Shown here one piece after another: positions 33,597-44,135 of a stretch of 64,000 nucleotides of DNA. This stretch comes from Parasedimentitalea huanghaiensis. Lineage in GTDB: Bacteria > Pseudomonadota > Alphaproteobacteria > Rhodobacterales > Rhodobacteraceae. Every line of letters begins with the position of its first letter. Within the stretch, counting starts at the first letter, position 1. The notes under the pieces were generated by a model, which worked only from the letters and a program-made list of their open reading frames with translations, ran no database searches and was not told the origin of the DNA. The stretch covers positions 62,001 to 126,000 of the forward strand of contig NZ_WQLV01000006.1 in assembly GCF_009753675.1 (NCBI RefSeq), given 5' to 3'. The position numbers and the translations under genes were made by a program.

Positions 33597-35174
33597 ATGC
33601 GAGACTTTCAAATTCCGGGCCGTTCGGCGGTCTTCGCCCAAAACGGAATCTGTGCGACTTCGCATCCGCTGGCGGCCGGAGCCGCGATCGACATTTTACG
33701 ACGTGGTGGGAATGCAATGGATGCCGCCATTGCCGGCGCAGTACTGTTGGGTATTTGCGAGCCCCAGATGACGGGGATCGGTGGCGATTGTTTCCTACTT
33801 TACACTCGGCCAGGTTCAAATAAAATCCACGCCGTTAACGGATCTGGACGTGCTCCCGCAGCTGCCAGCGCAGCGGATTTACGCGATCAGGGGTTGGATA
33901 CTGTTCCCCTAAACAGCCCTCACTCGGTGACCATACCCGGTGCGATGGATGCCTTTTGCCATCTGGCTGAAACAGAGGGTAAACTGGGTCTTGATGCGGT
34001 GCTGCAACCTGCCATTCACTATGCGGACACAGGGGTTCCGGTGGCTGCTCGTGTGGCTTTTGACTGGGCTGAAGGGGCCGCCACACTGCAGGGTAGCGCG
34101 CGGCGTGATTACCTGTTCAACGGCGAGCCACCGCGTGTAGGACAGGTTTTTCGATCACCCGGTCAGGCAGAAGTTTTACGTCGGGTTGCGCGTGATGGGC
34201 GCGACGCTTTTTACACTGGCGAGGTCGCTGACGATATGTTGGCCGCTTTGACCAAGCAGGGTGGCGTCCATCAAGCGGATGATTTTGCTAGAACCGCCTG
34301 CTTTTCGACCACTCCGGTAAGTGGTGACTATAAAGGGATAGATCTGGTTGAGCATCCGCCCAATGGTCAGGGCGCAACCGCGATTCTGATGCTTAACATT
34401 CTGAAACACTTTGACATTGCTGCAATGGACCCGTTGGGGGCGCAACGCACGCATATCGAAGCGGAGGCCGCAAAGCTGGCCTATGATGCCCGCAACCGGT
34501 TTATTGCTGATCCGGATCACATGACTCGATTGCAGCATATGCTGGCCCCTGAAACGGCGGCCAAACTGGCGGCCTTGATTGACCCGAACCGCGCCATGGA
34601 CAACCCCGCACAGCTAAGTGAGGCCGTGCACAAAGATACCATCTATATCACGGTGGTCGACAAAGACCGGATGGCGGTTTCGCTGATCTACTCCATATTC
34701 CACGGATTTGGGTCCGGAATTTCTTCAGACAAATTTGGCATATTGCTGCAAAACCGTGGCGCCGGATTTACCCTGCAACAAGGTCACCCAAATGAGCTGG
34801 GCGGAAACAAGCAGCCAATGCACACGATCATTCCCGGCATGCTGCGCCAGAACGGACGGGTGGTGATGCCTTTTGGCGTGATGGGCGGAGCGTATCAACC
34901 CAACGGGCATGCGCGACTTGTTTCGAATTTGACTGATTTCGATATGGAGTTGCAAGCCGCAATGGATGCGCCACGCGCCTTCCATGATGGTACTGTTATG
35001 AACGTTGAACGGGGGTATTCAAATACTGTTCGGCAGCAGCTTGCAGACATGGGTCATAAGGTGAAAGTGCCGCACACAGCTATTGGCGGGTCACAAGCAA
35101 TCCGCATTCACGATCATGGGGTATTGGAAGGCGCCAGTGATCCACGCAAGGATGGCTGCGCATTAGGGTACTAA
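33597..35174 (+). CDS. Gamma-glutamyltransferase family protein
   Basis: 525 aa. An N-terminal nucleophile hydrolase: the autoprocessing threonine is about T347 in HKDTIYITVVDKDRMAVSL, and the FHGFGSGISSDKFGILLQNR stretch shapes the active site. The N-terminal block SHPLAAGAAIDILRRGGNAM and MTGIGGDCFLLY is typical. No signal peptide is seen, unlike periplasmic enzymes such as E. coli Ggt, so a cytosolic gamma-glutamyl acyltransferase or hydrolase is likely. GGGAGATAACC precedes the ATG. Confidence 0.9.
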   Translation: MRDFQIPGRSAVFAQNGICATSHPLAAGAAIDILRRGGNAMDAAIAGAVLLGICEPQMTGIGGDCFLLYTRPGSNKIHAVNGSGRAPAAASAADLRDQGLDTVPLNSPHSVTIPGAMDAFCHLAETEGKLGLDAVLQPAIHYADTGVPVAARVAFDWAEGAATLQGSARRDYLFNGEPPRVGQVFRSPGQAEVLRRVARDGRDAFYTGEVADDMLAALTKQGGVHQADDFARTACFSTTPVSGDYKGIDLVEHPPNGQGATAILMLNILKHFDIAAMDPLGAQRTHIEAEAAKLAYDARNRFIADPDHMTRLQHMLAPETAAKLAALIDPNRAMDNPAQLSEAVHKDTIYITVVDKDRMAVSLIYSIFHGFGSGISSDKFGILLQNRGAGFTLQQGHPNELGGNKQPMHTIIPGMLRQNGRVVMPFGVMGGAYQPNGHARLVSNLTDFDMELQAAMDAPRAFHDGTVMNVERGYSNTVRQQLADMGHKVKVPHTAIGGSQAIRIHDHGVLEGASDPRKDGCALGY

Positions 35175-35193
35175 TCTGACAGGGGCGTTCAGT

Positions 35194-35217
35194 GTAGGGT
35201 GCGTGCTTGCACGCACC
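35194..35217 (+). repeat. REP-like palindrome, copy 2
   Basis: Reads GTAGGGTGCGTGCTTG then CACGCACC; the GGTGCGTG-CTTG-CACGCACC part is a perfect 8-bp stem with a tetraloop. It differs from the copy at 4874-4897 at one base. It lies between convergent GGT and HspQ stops and might act as a terminator. Confidence 0.65.
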
Positions 35218-35232
35218 TTCGCCAACCAAGGG

Positions 35233-35559
35233 CTAGTTCAGTTGGAAATGCAGCGGATAGGTGCCGTCTGAAAACGGGCCAAACATATCTGGGATATCCG
35301 GGTGGTCCACTGGTTCGCCAGAATAGTCGGCAACCAGATTTTGTTCCGAGACATAGGCCACGTAATAGCTTTGGTCATTCTCCGCCAGCAAATGGTAAAA
35401 CGGCTGTTCTTTGGCAGGTCGGCTTTCTTCAGGAATTGCCTGATACCACTCATCCGTATTGGTGAACTCGGGATCGACATCAAACACCACACCACGAAAC
35501 GGATGCTTTTTGTGGCGAACAACTTGCCCCAAGTGATATTTTGCGCGTGTTCTTAGCAT
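35233..35559 (-). CDS. hspQ: Heat shock protein HspQ
   Basis: 108 aa. HspQ is a small adaptor that enhances Lon-dependent degradation and binds hemimethylated DNA in enterobacteria (YccV-like domain). Recognised by KYHLGQVVRHKKHPFRGVVF at the N-terminus, then QPFYHLLAENDQSYYVAYVS and EQNLVADYSGEPVDHPDI. Cytosolic. Only a weak ribosome site is seen. Convergent with gamma-glutamyltransferase. Confidence 0.94.
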   Translation of the reverse strand: MLRTRAKYHLGQVVRHKKHPFRGVVFDVDPEFTNTDEWYQAIPEESRPAKEQPFYHLLAENDQSYYVAYVSEQNLVADYSGEPVDHPDIPDMFGPFSDGTYPLHFQLN

Positions 35560-35850
35560 GTCTCTGCAGCCCCCAGATCTTATTTATACTCTGTGATCAC
35601 TGACTTTGTCCAACAGTTGAGACCCAATTATGAGAAACAGTCTGTGGGTATTTGTTTAACAGTACAGATAACCTTAGCGCTGCTTTCTCCCGAGACAACC
35701 AGCAAGATTTTTGGCTGAATGTCACTTGGGTTCAGTTGATTACGCAGATTGTGGCTGTGCCGCTTCTAATGAAATCATATTTGCAAATGTGATTTCATCC
35801 ACAGGTCATTTTTTGATATGCTCTGCAAAAAAACAAGAAGGCAGAGGCAA

Positions 35851-36438
35851 ATGAGCAGAATCATCAGCGCCTTGATCGCATTGCTGATCATGGCATCCTG
35901 CGGCGGTGGCCAGAAATCACCGCCACGTAATCTGGACAACGCCTGCAGCATCATCAAGCAGCGTCCGGACTACCTAAAAGCGTTTAAATCCACCGAACGT
36001 CGCTGGGGTGTCCCGGTGCATGTTCAAATGGCTACAATTTATCAAGAAAGCCGCTATCGCGCTGACGCACGCACGCCGCACAAATATGTTCTGGGGGTGA
36101 TCCCGATGGGGCGTGTCTCTAGCGCCTATGGCTACTCACAGGCACTGGACGGCACTTGGGATGAGTATCGCCAAGAGGCCGGCAAGCGTGGAGCTAAACG
36201 CAATCGCATACAACACGCCAGTGACTTTATGGGTTGGTACATGAACAATAGCCGCGAGAAAAACGGCATTCCACTGACAGATGCACGCAACCAATACCTA
36301 GCTTATCACGAGGGCAACACTGGCTATGCCCGTGGCAGCTATCGATCCAAACCCTGGCTGCTAAGAGTTGCGAATGAGGTTAATGACCGATCAAATATGT
36401 ACCAAAGACAGTTGGCCAACTGCCGCCAGTTCAACTGA
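35851..36438 (+). CDS. Transglycosylase SLT-domain lipoprotein
   Basis: 195 aa from ATG 35851 (GAGG six bases upstream). A lipobox (LLIMASCG, lipidated Cys17) marks a lipoprotein in the envelope. Catalytic glutamate is probably E66 in YQESRYRADAR, and the SAYGYSQALDGTWDEYRQEA segment followed by YLAYHEGNTGYARGSY completes a family-1 lysozyme-like transglycosylase. Cleaves peptidoglycan glycan strands, giving anhydromuropeptides. A REP-like palindrome follows the stop. Confidence 0.88.
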   Translation: MSRIISALIALLIMASCGGGQKSPPRNLDNACSIIKQRPDYLKAFKSTERRWGVPVHVQMATIYQESRYRADARTPHKYVLGVIPMGRVSSAYGYSQALDGTWDEYRQEAGKRGAKRNRIQHASDFMGWYMNNSREKNGIPLTDARNQYLAYHEGNTGYARGSYRSKPWLLRVANEVNDRSNMYQRQLANCRQFN

Positions 36439-36450
36439 TCAGCCTTGAGT

Positions 36451-36480
36451 GTAGGGCAACCCCACAAGGTGTTGCCCTAC
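36451..36480 (+). repeat. Palindrome with GTAGGG/CCCTAC ends
   Basis: GTAGGGCAAC (36451-36460) and GTTGCCCTAC (36471-36480) form a perfect 10-bp inverted repeat with a ten-base loop. It shares the GTAGGG edge and gene-end position with the REP-like copies at 4874 and 35194 but has a different core. Confidence 0.55.
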
Positions 36481-36533
36481 GATTGACAGCGACCCCCAAT
36501 CATACAGTCGGAAACGAAAATTTCGTTGGGCGC

Positions 36534-37115
36534 TTAATTGCTTGCCGTAGTACTGAACAGATTTGATGGCAGCCGTAATCCGGTTTCCAAGGCACCAAGT
36601 ATTACCGTAGTTTGTCCCCCAGCGTTGTCATGAACGACCCACTTCCGCAGCTCCACTGGGTCACCAGTGAACATCAACTCGATGCTGCCATAGTCCGGGT
36701 GTTCCGGATCCTGCGACCGAACAATTGTTGTGGTTCCATCAAACCGATGTCCAACCACCATATTGGCCTGATTTAAGTTCACCTTGCGGGCAAGGATCAC
36801 GGACAGTGGCGTGCGTCTTAAAGGATACGTTTCAGGCGGTTGATTTGACTTGGGATCAAAAATCACGACTGACCCAGCACCGGCAACCACTGTCCCCCCG
36901 CCCGGAGTGTCGTATTCAAACCGCATCCGACCAGGACGGTGAATATACAGCTGGCCCGTCGACAGGCTGCCATCATCGTTGATCTGCGTAAAACTGGATT
37001 TGGCCGTTTTGATACCATTCAAGTAGCCAGAGATTTCATTCAGGCTCAGCTTTTCAGCGGCCCATGCGGCAGGGGCGCAGACAGTCAGCGCCAGAGCTAA
37101 TACAATCTGTTTCAT
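36534..37115 (-). CDS. lolA: Outer-membrane lipoprotein carrier protein LolA
   Basis: 193-aa periplasmic chaperone that carries lipoproteins from LolCDE to the outer membrane. Signal peptide residues 1-19 (AAWA-A). The family pattern is FTQINDDGSLSTGQLYIHRP followed by GRMRFEYDTPGGG, with basic/hydrophobic strands lining the cavity. GGATCT precedes the ATG. It lies directly downstream of ftsK on the same strand (42 bases), the usual alphaproteobacterial order. Confidence 0.95.
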   Translation of the reverse strand: MKQIVLALALTVCAPAAWAAEKLSLNEISGYLNGIKTAKSSFTQINDDGSLSTGQLYIHRPGRMRFEYDTPGGGTVVAGAGSVVIFDPKSNQPPETYPLRRTPLSVILARKVNLNQANMVVGHRFDGTTTIVRSQDPEHPDYGSIELMFTGDPVELRKWVVHDNAGGQTTVILGALETGLRLPSNLFSTTASN

Positions 37116-37157
37116 AGATCCTACATAAGCCCTGTGCGCTGAAAGTGAAGAGGTGTG

Positions 37158-40025
37158 TTACTGCTGCTCTGGAACCAGAATTTCTCTTTTACCCACATGG
37201 TTTGCAGGAGAAACAAGGCCTTCATCCTCCATCTGCTCAACCAGCCTCGCGGCTTTGTTATACCCGATGGCAAGTTTACGCTGAATATAGGAGGTTGAAC
37301 ATTTCCGGTCTTTGATAACGATCTGTACGGCGGTGTCATACAGCGCGTCTTCGCCGTTGGTGTTACCACCTGTCAGCCCCAGAACTGCATCAATATTGCT
37401 GGCTTTATCGTCATCAGGACCTTCCAACACGTTGCTCATGTATTCTGGCGGACCAAAGGCTTTGAGGTGATTGACGATCTCTTCAACCTCTTCATCCGAC
37501 ACAAAGGGACCATGACAACGGGTGATCTTGGCGCCACCAGCCATATAAAGCATGTCACCCATACCCAACAATTGTTCGGCACCCATTTCGCCCAAAATTG
37601 TACGGCTGTCGATTTTCGAGGTCACCTGGAAAGAAATCCGAGTTGGGAAGTTTGCCTTGATAGTACCGGTGATCACATCAACCGACGGACGCTGGGTCGC
37701 CATGATCAAGTGGATACCAGACGCACGCGCCATCTGCGCGAGGCGCTGAATACAGGCCTCGATCTCTTTACCAGCAACCATCATCAAATCGGCCATTTCG
37801 TCCACGACAACCACGATATAGGGCAGCACTTCGGGGGCGAATTCTTCAGTCTCAAACATTGGTTCGCCGGTATCGTCATCAAACCCGGTCTGAACGGTGC
37901 GTGTGAACATTTCACCCTTGTCCAAGGCGTCACGGACCCGTCCATTATAGCCTTCGATATTTCGCACACCCATTTTGGACATTTTGCGATAGCGATCTTC
38001 CATCTCGCCAACGGTCCATTTCAGCGCCACAACCGCTTTTTTCGGGTCGGTCACAACAGGCGAAAGCAAGTGTGGGATGCCATCATAAACCGACAATTCC
38101 AACATCTTGGGATCGATCATGATCATGCGGCATTCGGACGGTGTCAGCTTGTATAACAGCGACAGGATCATGGTGTTGATCGCAACCGATTTACCGGAAC
38201 CCGTGGTACCGGCGATCAGCAGGTGAGGCATCTTGGCCAAGTTGGCCACAACCGAGTCACCACCAATATCTTTGCCCAGCGCCAACGGCAGGCTCATCGT
38301 GCTGTCGCCAAAGCCACGCGACGCCAGGATTTCACGCAACACAACTTTCTCGCGGTTTTCATTCGGCAGTTCGATACCAATGACAGAGCGACCAGGCACG
38401 GTCGAGACACGCGCCGACAGGGCCGACATGGACCGGGCGATATCATCTGCCAGACCGATCACGCGGCTGGCTTTCAAACCTGGCGCAGGCTCCAGTTCGT
38501 ACATGGTCACAACTGGGCCAGGGCGGACCGAGACGATTTCACCTTTGACGCCGTAATCATCCAGAACATGCTCCAGCATACGGGCATTTTCTTCGAGAGC
38601 CTCATCGCTCAGATGATGCCGCTCAACGTTGTCCGGATTGGACAGCAAGTTCAGAGGTGGCAGTTCAAAACCATTTTCACCATCTTCAAAGACCAGTCCA
38701 GGCTGCGCCTCGGCAATCGCACGAGAGGAGGGCACCACTGGTTTCAAAACCGGCTTTTCAACCACAGATTTGCGTGGCTCGGAAACGGGCAGATCCATCG
38801 GAGCCCGCGGCAGAGCAGGCTGCGGCGCAACAGGGATTTCGTTTCCAATATCGATATCTTCTACAGGAGCCATTGCCGGTGCCGGCGCGGGTGTGAAAGG
38901 TTGGGCCGACATCGGAGGTTCAGGCGGCAACCCATCCAGTGGGGATTGCGGGTTAAACACCAGCGGCTCGGGGCGGCGGCCTCTCCCCTTGGTTAGTGGC
39001 AAATTCGGGTCCTGCTCAGGCGGCAGGTCAGCAGCGCGGCGCTCGCGCACAGCATCAGCGATCCTTGCAGCGATACGATCATCGCCCGGCATACCGTCCA
39101 CTTCCGCAAAGGACTGTGGTTCAACCAATTCCGATTCTGGCATTGTCATCGCTTCGGAACGACGGATTAAGGATGGCATCCGAGATAACAGACCACCGCG
39201 TTCTGGCGCAGGTTCCTCAACCACATCTTCTACGGGTGGCGAGGCAGGGACCACGCCATAGCGATCCATAGTTTCGATCACTTGTGGTTCGGTCTCAGCA
39301 TCAAGCCTGTCGGCTTCAGCCCGTTCAGCGCGTTGCGCACGGTAATTCATCGCTGCATGCAGGCCACCGGTCGCACCCCGGCCTAATAGATTAGCCAATG
39401 CACCGTATGCCATGATCACCCCAATCAACATGAAACGACCAGCGCGGGATAACTCTGCCCGGGTGAAACCCAGAACATATGCACCCAAGGCCAACATACT
39501 GAGTGCTGCAATAAGAGACATCAGCTTAACGGTGACGGCATAGCTAATTGGTGAAAGGGTTAACAATGCCCCCATCACAGTGTCACCCATCAAACCACCA
39601 AGACCATAGTTATGCGTACTTAACCACGAGTCAGCGGGAACAAGCGTCGCTGCATAGATGGAGCACAAAGCAACACCAATTGGCGCAACAGTCATGCGTG
39701 TTATTGCGCGATCTTCGCCCCAATGCAGTGCAAACCGGGCTCCCCACATCAACAACGTCAGGGAAATTGCCCAAGCGCCCTGTCCAATAACCATAAACAA
39801 GGGGGCTGCAATCGAAGCTCCAGGTCGCCCCATCCAGTTCTGGATCGGTGCATCGGTCGACACCCACCAGTTGGGATCTTCAGGTGTATAAGAACCAATC
39901 ATTGCAGCGGCCATCAAGCCAGTAACGATCAGCAAGATGCCAACCAGTTCTTTGCCACGTTTTTCGATGGCTGCTTGCATATTACTATCCAACAGCGGGT
40001 CGCGACTGCGTGTTTGAAATGCCAT
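37158..40025 (-). CDS. ftsK: DNA translocase FtsK
   Basis: 955 aa. Hexameric DNA pump that clears the septum and activates XerCD at dif. Four to five N-terminal membrane helices (residues about 30-210), a Pro/Glu-rich linker (about 230-450), then the RecA-like motor with Walker A GTTGSGKS near residue 605 and a C-terminal winged-helix gamma domain ([20 protein letters not shown]). GAGGTAGGC precedes the ATG. It shares a transcript with lolA. Confidence 0.97.
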   Translation of the reverse strand: MAFQTRSRDPLLDSNMQAAIEKRGKELVGILLIVTGLMAAAMIGSYTPEDPNWWVSTDAPIQNWMGRPGASIAAPLFMVIGQGAWAISLTLLMWGARFALHWGEDRAITRMTVAPIGVALCSIYAATLVPADSWLSTHNYGLGGLMGDTVMGALLTLSPISYAVTVKLMSLIAALSMLALGAYVLGFTRAELSRAGRFMLIGVIMAYGALANLLGRGATGGLHAAMNYRAQRAERAEADRLDAETEPQVIETMDRYGVVPASPPVEDVVEEPAPERGGLLSRMPSLIRRSEAMTMPESELVEPQSFAEVDGMPGDDRIAARIADAVRERRAADLPPEQDPNLPLTKGRGRRPEPLVFNPQSPLDGLPPEPPMSAQPFTPAPAPAMAPVEDIDIGNEIPVAPQPALPRAPMDLPVSEPRKSVVEKPVLKPVVPSSRAIAEAQPGLVFEDGENGFELPPLNLLSNPDNVERHHLSDEALEENARMLEHVLDDYGVKGEIVSVRPGPVVTMYELEPAPGLKASRVIGLADDIARSMSALSARVSTVPGRSVIGIELPNENREKVVLREILASRGFGDSTMSLPLALGKDIGGDSVVANLAKMPHLLIAGTTGSGKSVAINTMILSLLYKLTPSECRMIMIDPKMLELSVYDGIPHLLSPVVTDPKKAVVALKWTVGEMEDRYRKMSKMGVRNIEGYNGRVRDALDKGEMFTRTVQTGFDDDTGEPMFETEEFAPEVLPYIVVVVDEMADLMMVAGKEIEACIQRLAQMARASGIHLIMATQRPSVDVITGTIKANFPTRISFQVTSKIDSRTILGEMGAEQLLGMGDMLYMAGGAKITRCHGPFVSDEEVEEIVNHLKAFGPPEYMSNVLEGPDDDKASNIDAVLGLTGGNTNGEDALYDTAVQIVIKDRKCSTSYIQRKLAIGYNKAARLVEQMEDEGLVSPANHVGKREILVPEQQ

Positions 40026-40134
40026 GCCTACCTCGTCCTCATATGGGCCATTGCCTGCTGTTTTCGCAGGTCTTGTGCCCGGTCTTTTCTATTGGCGAAA
40101 CGACGGTCCACTGCTCGGACCATCGAAACGCAAT

Positions 40135-41313
40135 TTAGTACAGACAGTTGCGCAGCTGTGTCAGCGCAACCTGCATTTGTTCCTTGGGCGCCACCAGTGC
40201 CACCCGAATAAACTCTTTGCCCGGATTCTGCTCGCCTTCGCCTTGGGCCAGATAAGCCCCGGGAAGAACCCGCACGCCAGTCTGCTGCCACAGCTTCAGT
40301 GCTGCATCCTCGCCATCCGCAACAGGCAGCCAAAGGAAAAAGCCTGCTTCGGGCGACTGATAGCCCGGTAGCTCGGCAAAAACCTGATCCGCGATCTCGT
40401 ATTTTTCTACATAGAGCGCTCGGTTTTGTACCACATGTGCCTCATCTGACCAAACGCGGGCCGCCGCAGCCTGCAAAGGTAGTGGCAATGGGGCACCAGA
40501 ATAAGTTCGCAGTTGCCTGATCTGAGCCATATTTTCAGGGCCACTTGCGATCAGGCCCGAACGCAACCCGGGCAGGTTCGACCGCTTCGACAGCGAATTG
40601 AACAATACCACACGGTCAGGATCTACCCCCAACTCCTGCGCTACGGTCAATGCGCCAACCGGAGCTGTGCCGCGGTAAATCTCTGAATAGCACTCATCCG
40701 CAAAGATTTTGAAGTCATAGCGCTCGGCCAGTTGGATCAACTGTGTCCAATAGGCGCGATCAGCCACTGCACCCTGCGGGTTGGCAGGCGAGCAGATATA
40801 GGCCACCGCAGTCCGATTCAGAACGGATTCTGGCAGGCTGGCATAGTCGGGCAAATGACCGGTTGCTTCGGTCGCAGCAACAAAAACCGGGTCTGCGGCC
40901 ACCGAAAGTGTCGCCACCATGTAGACCTGATAAAACGGATTTGGGATCAAAACCGCCGGTTTTTGACCGTTCTTCTGTTCAGGACAGAGCGCCATTGCCG
41001 CATTGTACAGCCCCTCGCGAGTGCCGTTTAGCGCCATGATCTGGCTGTCTTTGTCCATTGCAACACCGTAACGACGCTGAATCCAGGCGCTGATTTCTCC
41101 GCGCAGCTGGTCCGAGCCCTCATTCGGTGGATACTTATTAAAGCCCGCTGCATTTTCGACGATCACATCAGTAACCCACTGAGGAAACTCATGTTTCGGC
41201 TCACCAATGGTCATGTGCACCACGTCCCCGCCTGGGGTATGGTGATCCAAAAGCGCCCGCAATCGCGGAAACGCGTAAGCCGGAAGGTTCGAAAACCGCT
41301 CGGGAAAATTCAT
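40135..41313 (-). CDS. Class I/II PLP-dependent aminotransferase
   Basis: 392 aa cytosolic fold-type I aminotransferase. PLP lysine K243 in LFNSLSKRSNLPGLRSG; the YICSPANPQGAV and DECYSEIYRG motifs bind the cofactor. It resembles enzymes annotated as N-succinyldiaminopimelate aminotransferase (DapC) in relatives, which would suit lysine biosynthesis, but the substrate is not certain. GAGG precedes the ATG. It lies between ftsK and an amidase gene, all on minus. Confidence 0.9.
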   Translation of the reverse strand: MNFPERFSNLPAYAFPRLRALLDHHTPGGDVVHMTIGEPKHEFPQWVTDVIVENAAGFNKYPPNEGSDQLRGEISAWIQRRYGVAMDKDSQIMALNGTREGLYNAAMALCPEQKNGQKPAVLIPNPFYQVYMVATLSVAADPVFVAATEATGHLPDYASLPESVLNRTAVAYICSPANPQGAVADRAYWTQLIQLAERYDFKIFADECYSEIYRGTAPVGALTVAQELGVDPDRVVLFNSLSKRSNLPGLRSGLIASGPENMAQIRQLRTYSGAPLPLPLQAAAARVWSDEAHVVQNRALYVEKYEIADQVFAELPGYQSPEAGFFLWLPVADGEDAALKLWQQTGVRVLPGAYLAQGEGEQNPGKEFIRVALVAPKEQMQVALTQLRNCLY

Positions 41314-41371
41314 TTTCTATGCCTCAAGTCCGGGATCATTTTCGCCCCGTTTATCCACAAGATACAGGTGT

Positions 41372-41393
41372 GGCGGCTCTCCGTCCAGCCGCC
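41372..41393. repeat. Inverted repeat between aminotransferase and amidase genes
   Basis: GGCGGCT and AGCCGCC form a perfect 7-bp inverted repeat with an eight-base loop. No T-run follows on either side, so it is a weak terminator candidate at best. Confidence 0.3.
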
Positions 41394-41422
41394 CATTCAC
41401 AGGCCTTTGATATATGTGGCTT

Positions 41423-42757
41423 TCAGGCCAAAACCTGCTCGATCGCTGCACCAACCCGCAGCAGCGCCTCTTCACAATCTGGCTGCCCCAAGACCTGCAA
41501 TCCGCAGCTCGGCGTACCGGTCGGCAGTGACAGGCCACACAGCCCCATCAGATTGCCAATGCGAGTGTTGCGCAGCGCCATCAGATTGGCACGGACATAA
41601 TAGTCTTCGTCAGTCAGGAGCCGGTGCATATTTGGGGGTAAAATGGGTGAGGTCGGACACAGAACTGCATCAAACCCAGACGTAGCCTGATCCCAGACCA
41701 TACGGATCTGTTCCAATTTGGCCCATGCAGCCACATAGTCAGCACCTGAGAACGCATCACCAGAACGGAACCGCTCCAGAATGGCAGGGAACATCAGGTC
41801 CGGAGACGCCTCGATCACATCCTTCCACAGCCCGTAAGCCTCGGTGGTAAACAACACACCGCTAAGGGCCATCGCATCCTCTAGGGCGGGCACTTCCAGC
41901 GGAATCACTTCTGCACCAGCAAGGCGCAGGCGTTCCAATGCCGAAGCATGTGCATCGCGCACCGGATCATCCAGATCCTGATGCGCTACGGTCTGAAGAT
42001 CCGCAAACCGCCGTCCTTTTAGGTTCACACCGCGCAAGTCCGAGCCAGACGTCCCTTCAATCACCCCCAGGAATAGAGCTGCATCTTCGACTGTGCGAGC
42101 CAGTGGACCCACGGTGTCAAATTTCAGGCACAGTGGCACCACCCCTTCCAGACTCACCCGACCCGATGTGGTTTTTAGCCCAACCAAATCATTCCAGGCA
42201 GACGGGATGCGCACCGAACCGCCGGTATCAGAGCCAATCCCACAGGCCGCCAGTCCAAAAGCAACCGAGGCAGCCGCCCCAGAAGACGAGCCCCCAGGTA
42301 CGACCTCGGCGTCGTTGATACAGGGAGGCGTTTCTTTGACCGGGTTCAATCCCAGCCCGGAAAACGCCAGCTCGCTCATATGAGTTTTCCCCAAACATAC
42401 GGTTCCCATCGCTGTGGCATTGCGCAGGACCAGTGCATCTTGATCCGGGATCCGATTCAACAAAAGGTCAGATCCCGACTCGGTCCCCACCCCCGCGCTG
42501 TCAAACAAGTCCTTCCAGCTGATCGGCACCCCATCCAGAAGGGAGCGACGTTGACCTGCATCGGCCCGCTCAGCAGCGGCTTTGGCTTCGGCAAGCGCGC
42601 GGTCATGGGTCACACGGGCATAAATACGGTCACGCTGTGGGTGGGCATCGATGGCGTCCAGGTAGGTGCGAGTCAGTTCTAGAGGATTAATCTCGCCCGA
42701 TCCAATACCACGGCCCAGATCCGCTGCGCTCATATTTAACCAATCCTGCATTCTCAC
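41423..42757 (-). CDS. Amidase (amidase-signature family)
   Basis: 444 aa. The Ser-cisSer-Lys triad is complete: Lys82 in VPISWKDLFD, cis-Ser in PGGSSSGAAAS (157-159), nucleophile Ser181 in GSDTGGSVRIPSAWND. Hydrolyses an amide; members include GatA-like, aryl and indole-acetamide amidases, and no GatB/GatC gene is nearby, so it is probably not the tRNA amidotransferase subunit. The GTG at 42757 follows GGGAG; an ATG two codons later is also possible. Divergent from the UbiH-like gene. Confidence 0.92.
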   Translation of the reverse strand: MRMQDWLNMSAADLGRGIGSGEINPLELTRTYLDAIDAHPQRDRIYARVTHDRALAEAKAAAERADAGQRRSLLDGVPISWKDLFDSAGVGTESGSDLLLNRIPDQDALVLRNATAMGTVCLGKTHMSELAFSGLGLNPVKETPPCINDAEVVPGGSSSGAAASVAFGLAACGIGSDTGGSVRIPSAWNDLVGLKTTSGRVSLEGVVPLCLKFDTVGPLARTVEDAALFLGVIEGTSGSDLRGVNLKGRRFADLQTVAHQDLDDPVRDAHASALERLRLAGAEVIPLEVPALEDAMALSGVLFTTEAYGLWKDVIEASPDLMFPAILERFRSGDAFSGADYVAAWAKLEQIRMVWDQATSGFDAVLCPTSPILPPNMHRLLTDEDYYVRANLMALRNTRIGNLMGLCGLSLPTGTPSCGLQVLGQPDCEEALLRVGAAIEQVLA

Positions 42758-42840
42758 CGTGCTCCCAAATATGTGTCAAAGAGACGGTAGCGACACCGCA
42801 GCCCATGGACAATCCCGAACGCAAGCGCATAGTGCGGCGC

Positions 42841-44070
42841 ATGAAAAACACATCTGATATCTTGATCGTGGGCGGCGGACTGAATGGTCCTGCACTGGCC
42901 TTAGCGCTGGCTCAGACCGGCTTTACCGTCACTGTGATCGATGCATTGCCACAAACGGCGCTACAGGACGAAGACTTTGATGGCCGTGGCTACGCGCTGG
43001 CTTTGGCGTCCCAGAGATTGTTGCAACAGGTTGGTGTGTGGCAGCATGTAGGCGAAGACAATGCCCAACCCATGCTGGAAATCAAAGTCACCGACGGTCA
43101 TGCCGGCCAGGGGCCCTCGCCATTTTTTATGCATTTTGATCATGCTGAGATCGAAGAAGGCCCGATGGGTTATATGGTCGAAGACCGGTATCTGCGTCGC
43201 GCCCTGATCAACGCCTTGGAAAACGAACCCAATATTACAATGATCAACCAGCGCACCGTGGTGGCACAGAACGTGGATGTCAGCGGTGTAACCCTGACAT
43301 TGGACGGCGGCGACACGTTGCGCGGACAGCTCCTGATTGGGTCTGACGGACGCAAAAGTGGTACCGCCCAGCGGGCAGGTATCAAGCGCAGTGGCTGGGA
43401 CTATGGCCAAACGGCCCTGGTCTGTGCCATCGAACACGAAAAGCCGCACCAAGGAATTGCCCATCAATTCTTTATGCCGCCAGGACCTTTGGCGATCCTA
43501 CCTCTGCCCGGCTCTCGCTCCTCTATCGTTTGGAGCGAGAGCACCGCGACCGCGCAAGCCATTCATGCCCTGGACAACGACGGTTATATCGAGGCCCTTC
43601 GTCCGCGATTTGGTGACTTCCTTGGTGACATGAAACTGGCTGGAAAGCGGTTCACCTATCCGTTGAATCTGACAATCGCCAACGCCTTTATTGATGAGCG
43701 CATGGCACTGGTGGGTGACGCTGCACACGGTATGCATCCAATTGCAGGTCAGGGTTTGAACGCAGGTCTGCGCGACGTTGGCGCACTGGCGCAGGTCTTG
43801 ACTGAAGCCAGCCGTCGGGGCGAAGACTTTGCATCACTTTTAGTGCTGCAACGGTATCAGCAATGGCGCCGGTTTGACGTAGCAACACTGGCTGCTGCGA
43901 CCGATGTGTTCAACCGATTGTTCTCAAACAACAACCCGGTCCTGCGGTTTGGGCGCGATATTGGTATGGGCGTTGTTGGCTCGCTGCCTGGTTTGCGCCG
44001 CAGTTTTGTCCGCGAGGCAGCAGGCCTGACTGGAGATCTGCCAAACTTACTGGTGGGGAAAGCAATCTAG
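42841..44070 (+). CDS. UbiH/UbiF-family FAD hydroxylase
   Basis: 409 aa from ATG 42841; an upstream ATG at 42805 is possible but adds an unlikely basic leader. Flavin monooxygenase used in ubiquinone ring hydroxylation. FAD motifs: ILIVGGGLNGPALALALAQT at the N-terminus, a DG-type motif (LLIGSDGRKSGT), and ALVGDAAHGMHPIAGQGLNA. The subfamily (UbiH, UbiF or UbiL) cannot be told from sequence alone. No good ribosome site is visible. Divergent from the amidase. Confidence 0.9.
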   Translation: MKNTSDILIVGGGLNGPALALALAQTGFTVTVIDALPQTALQDEDFDGRGYALALASQRLLQQVGVWQHVGEDNAQPMLEIKVTDGHAGQGPSPFFMHFDHAEIEEGPMGYMVEDRYLRRALINALENEPNITMINQRTVVAQNVDVSGVTLTLDGGDTLRGQLLIGSDGRKSGTAQRAGIKRSGWDYGQTALVCAIEHEKPHQGIAHQFFMPPGPLAILPLPGSRSSIVWSESTATAQAIHALDNDGYIEALRPRFGDFLGDMKLAGKRFTYPLNLTIANAFIDERMALVGDAAHGMHPIAGQGLNAGLRDVGALAQVLTEASRRGEDFASLLVLQRYQQWRRFDVATLAAATDVFNRLFSNNNPVLRFGRDIGMGVVGSLPGLRRSFVREAAGLTGDLPNLLVGKAI

Positions 44071-44135
44071 GCGAGTCTAGGACAATTCACTCAGAACAAA
44101 ACGGTGTGGCGCGACCTTTCGGCTGCGACATTCCA

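Noticed and set aside
37467-38996. Long plus-strand open frames opposite ftsK
   Set aside because: They are shadows of the ftsK coding strand with His/Arg-rich, low-complexity protein and no ribosome site.
41423-42757. Amidase as GatA of the tRNA amidotransferase
   Set aside because: No GatB or GatC gene nearby and the length and flanks fit a general amidase.
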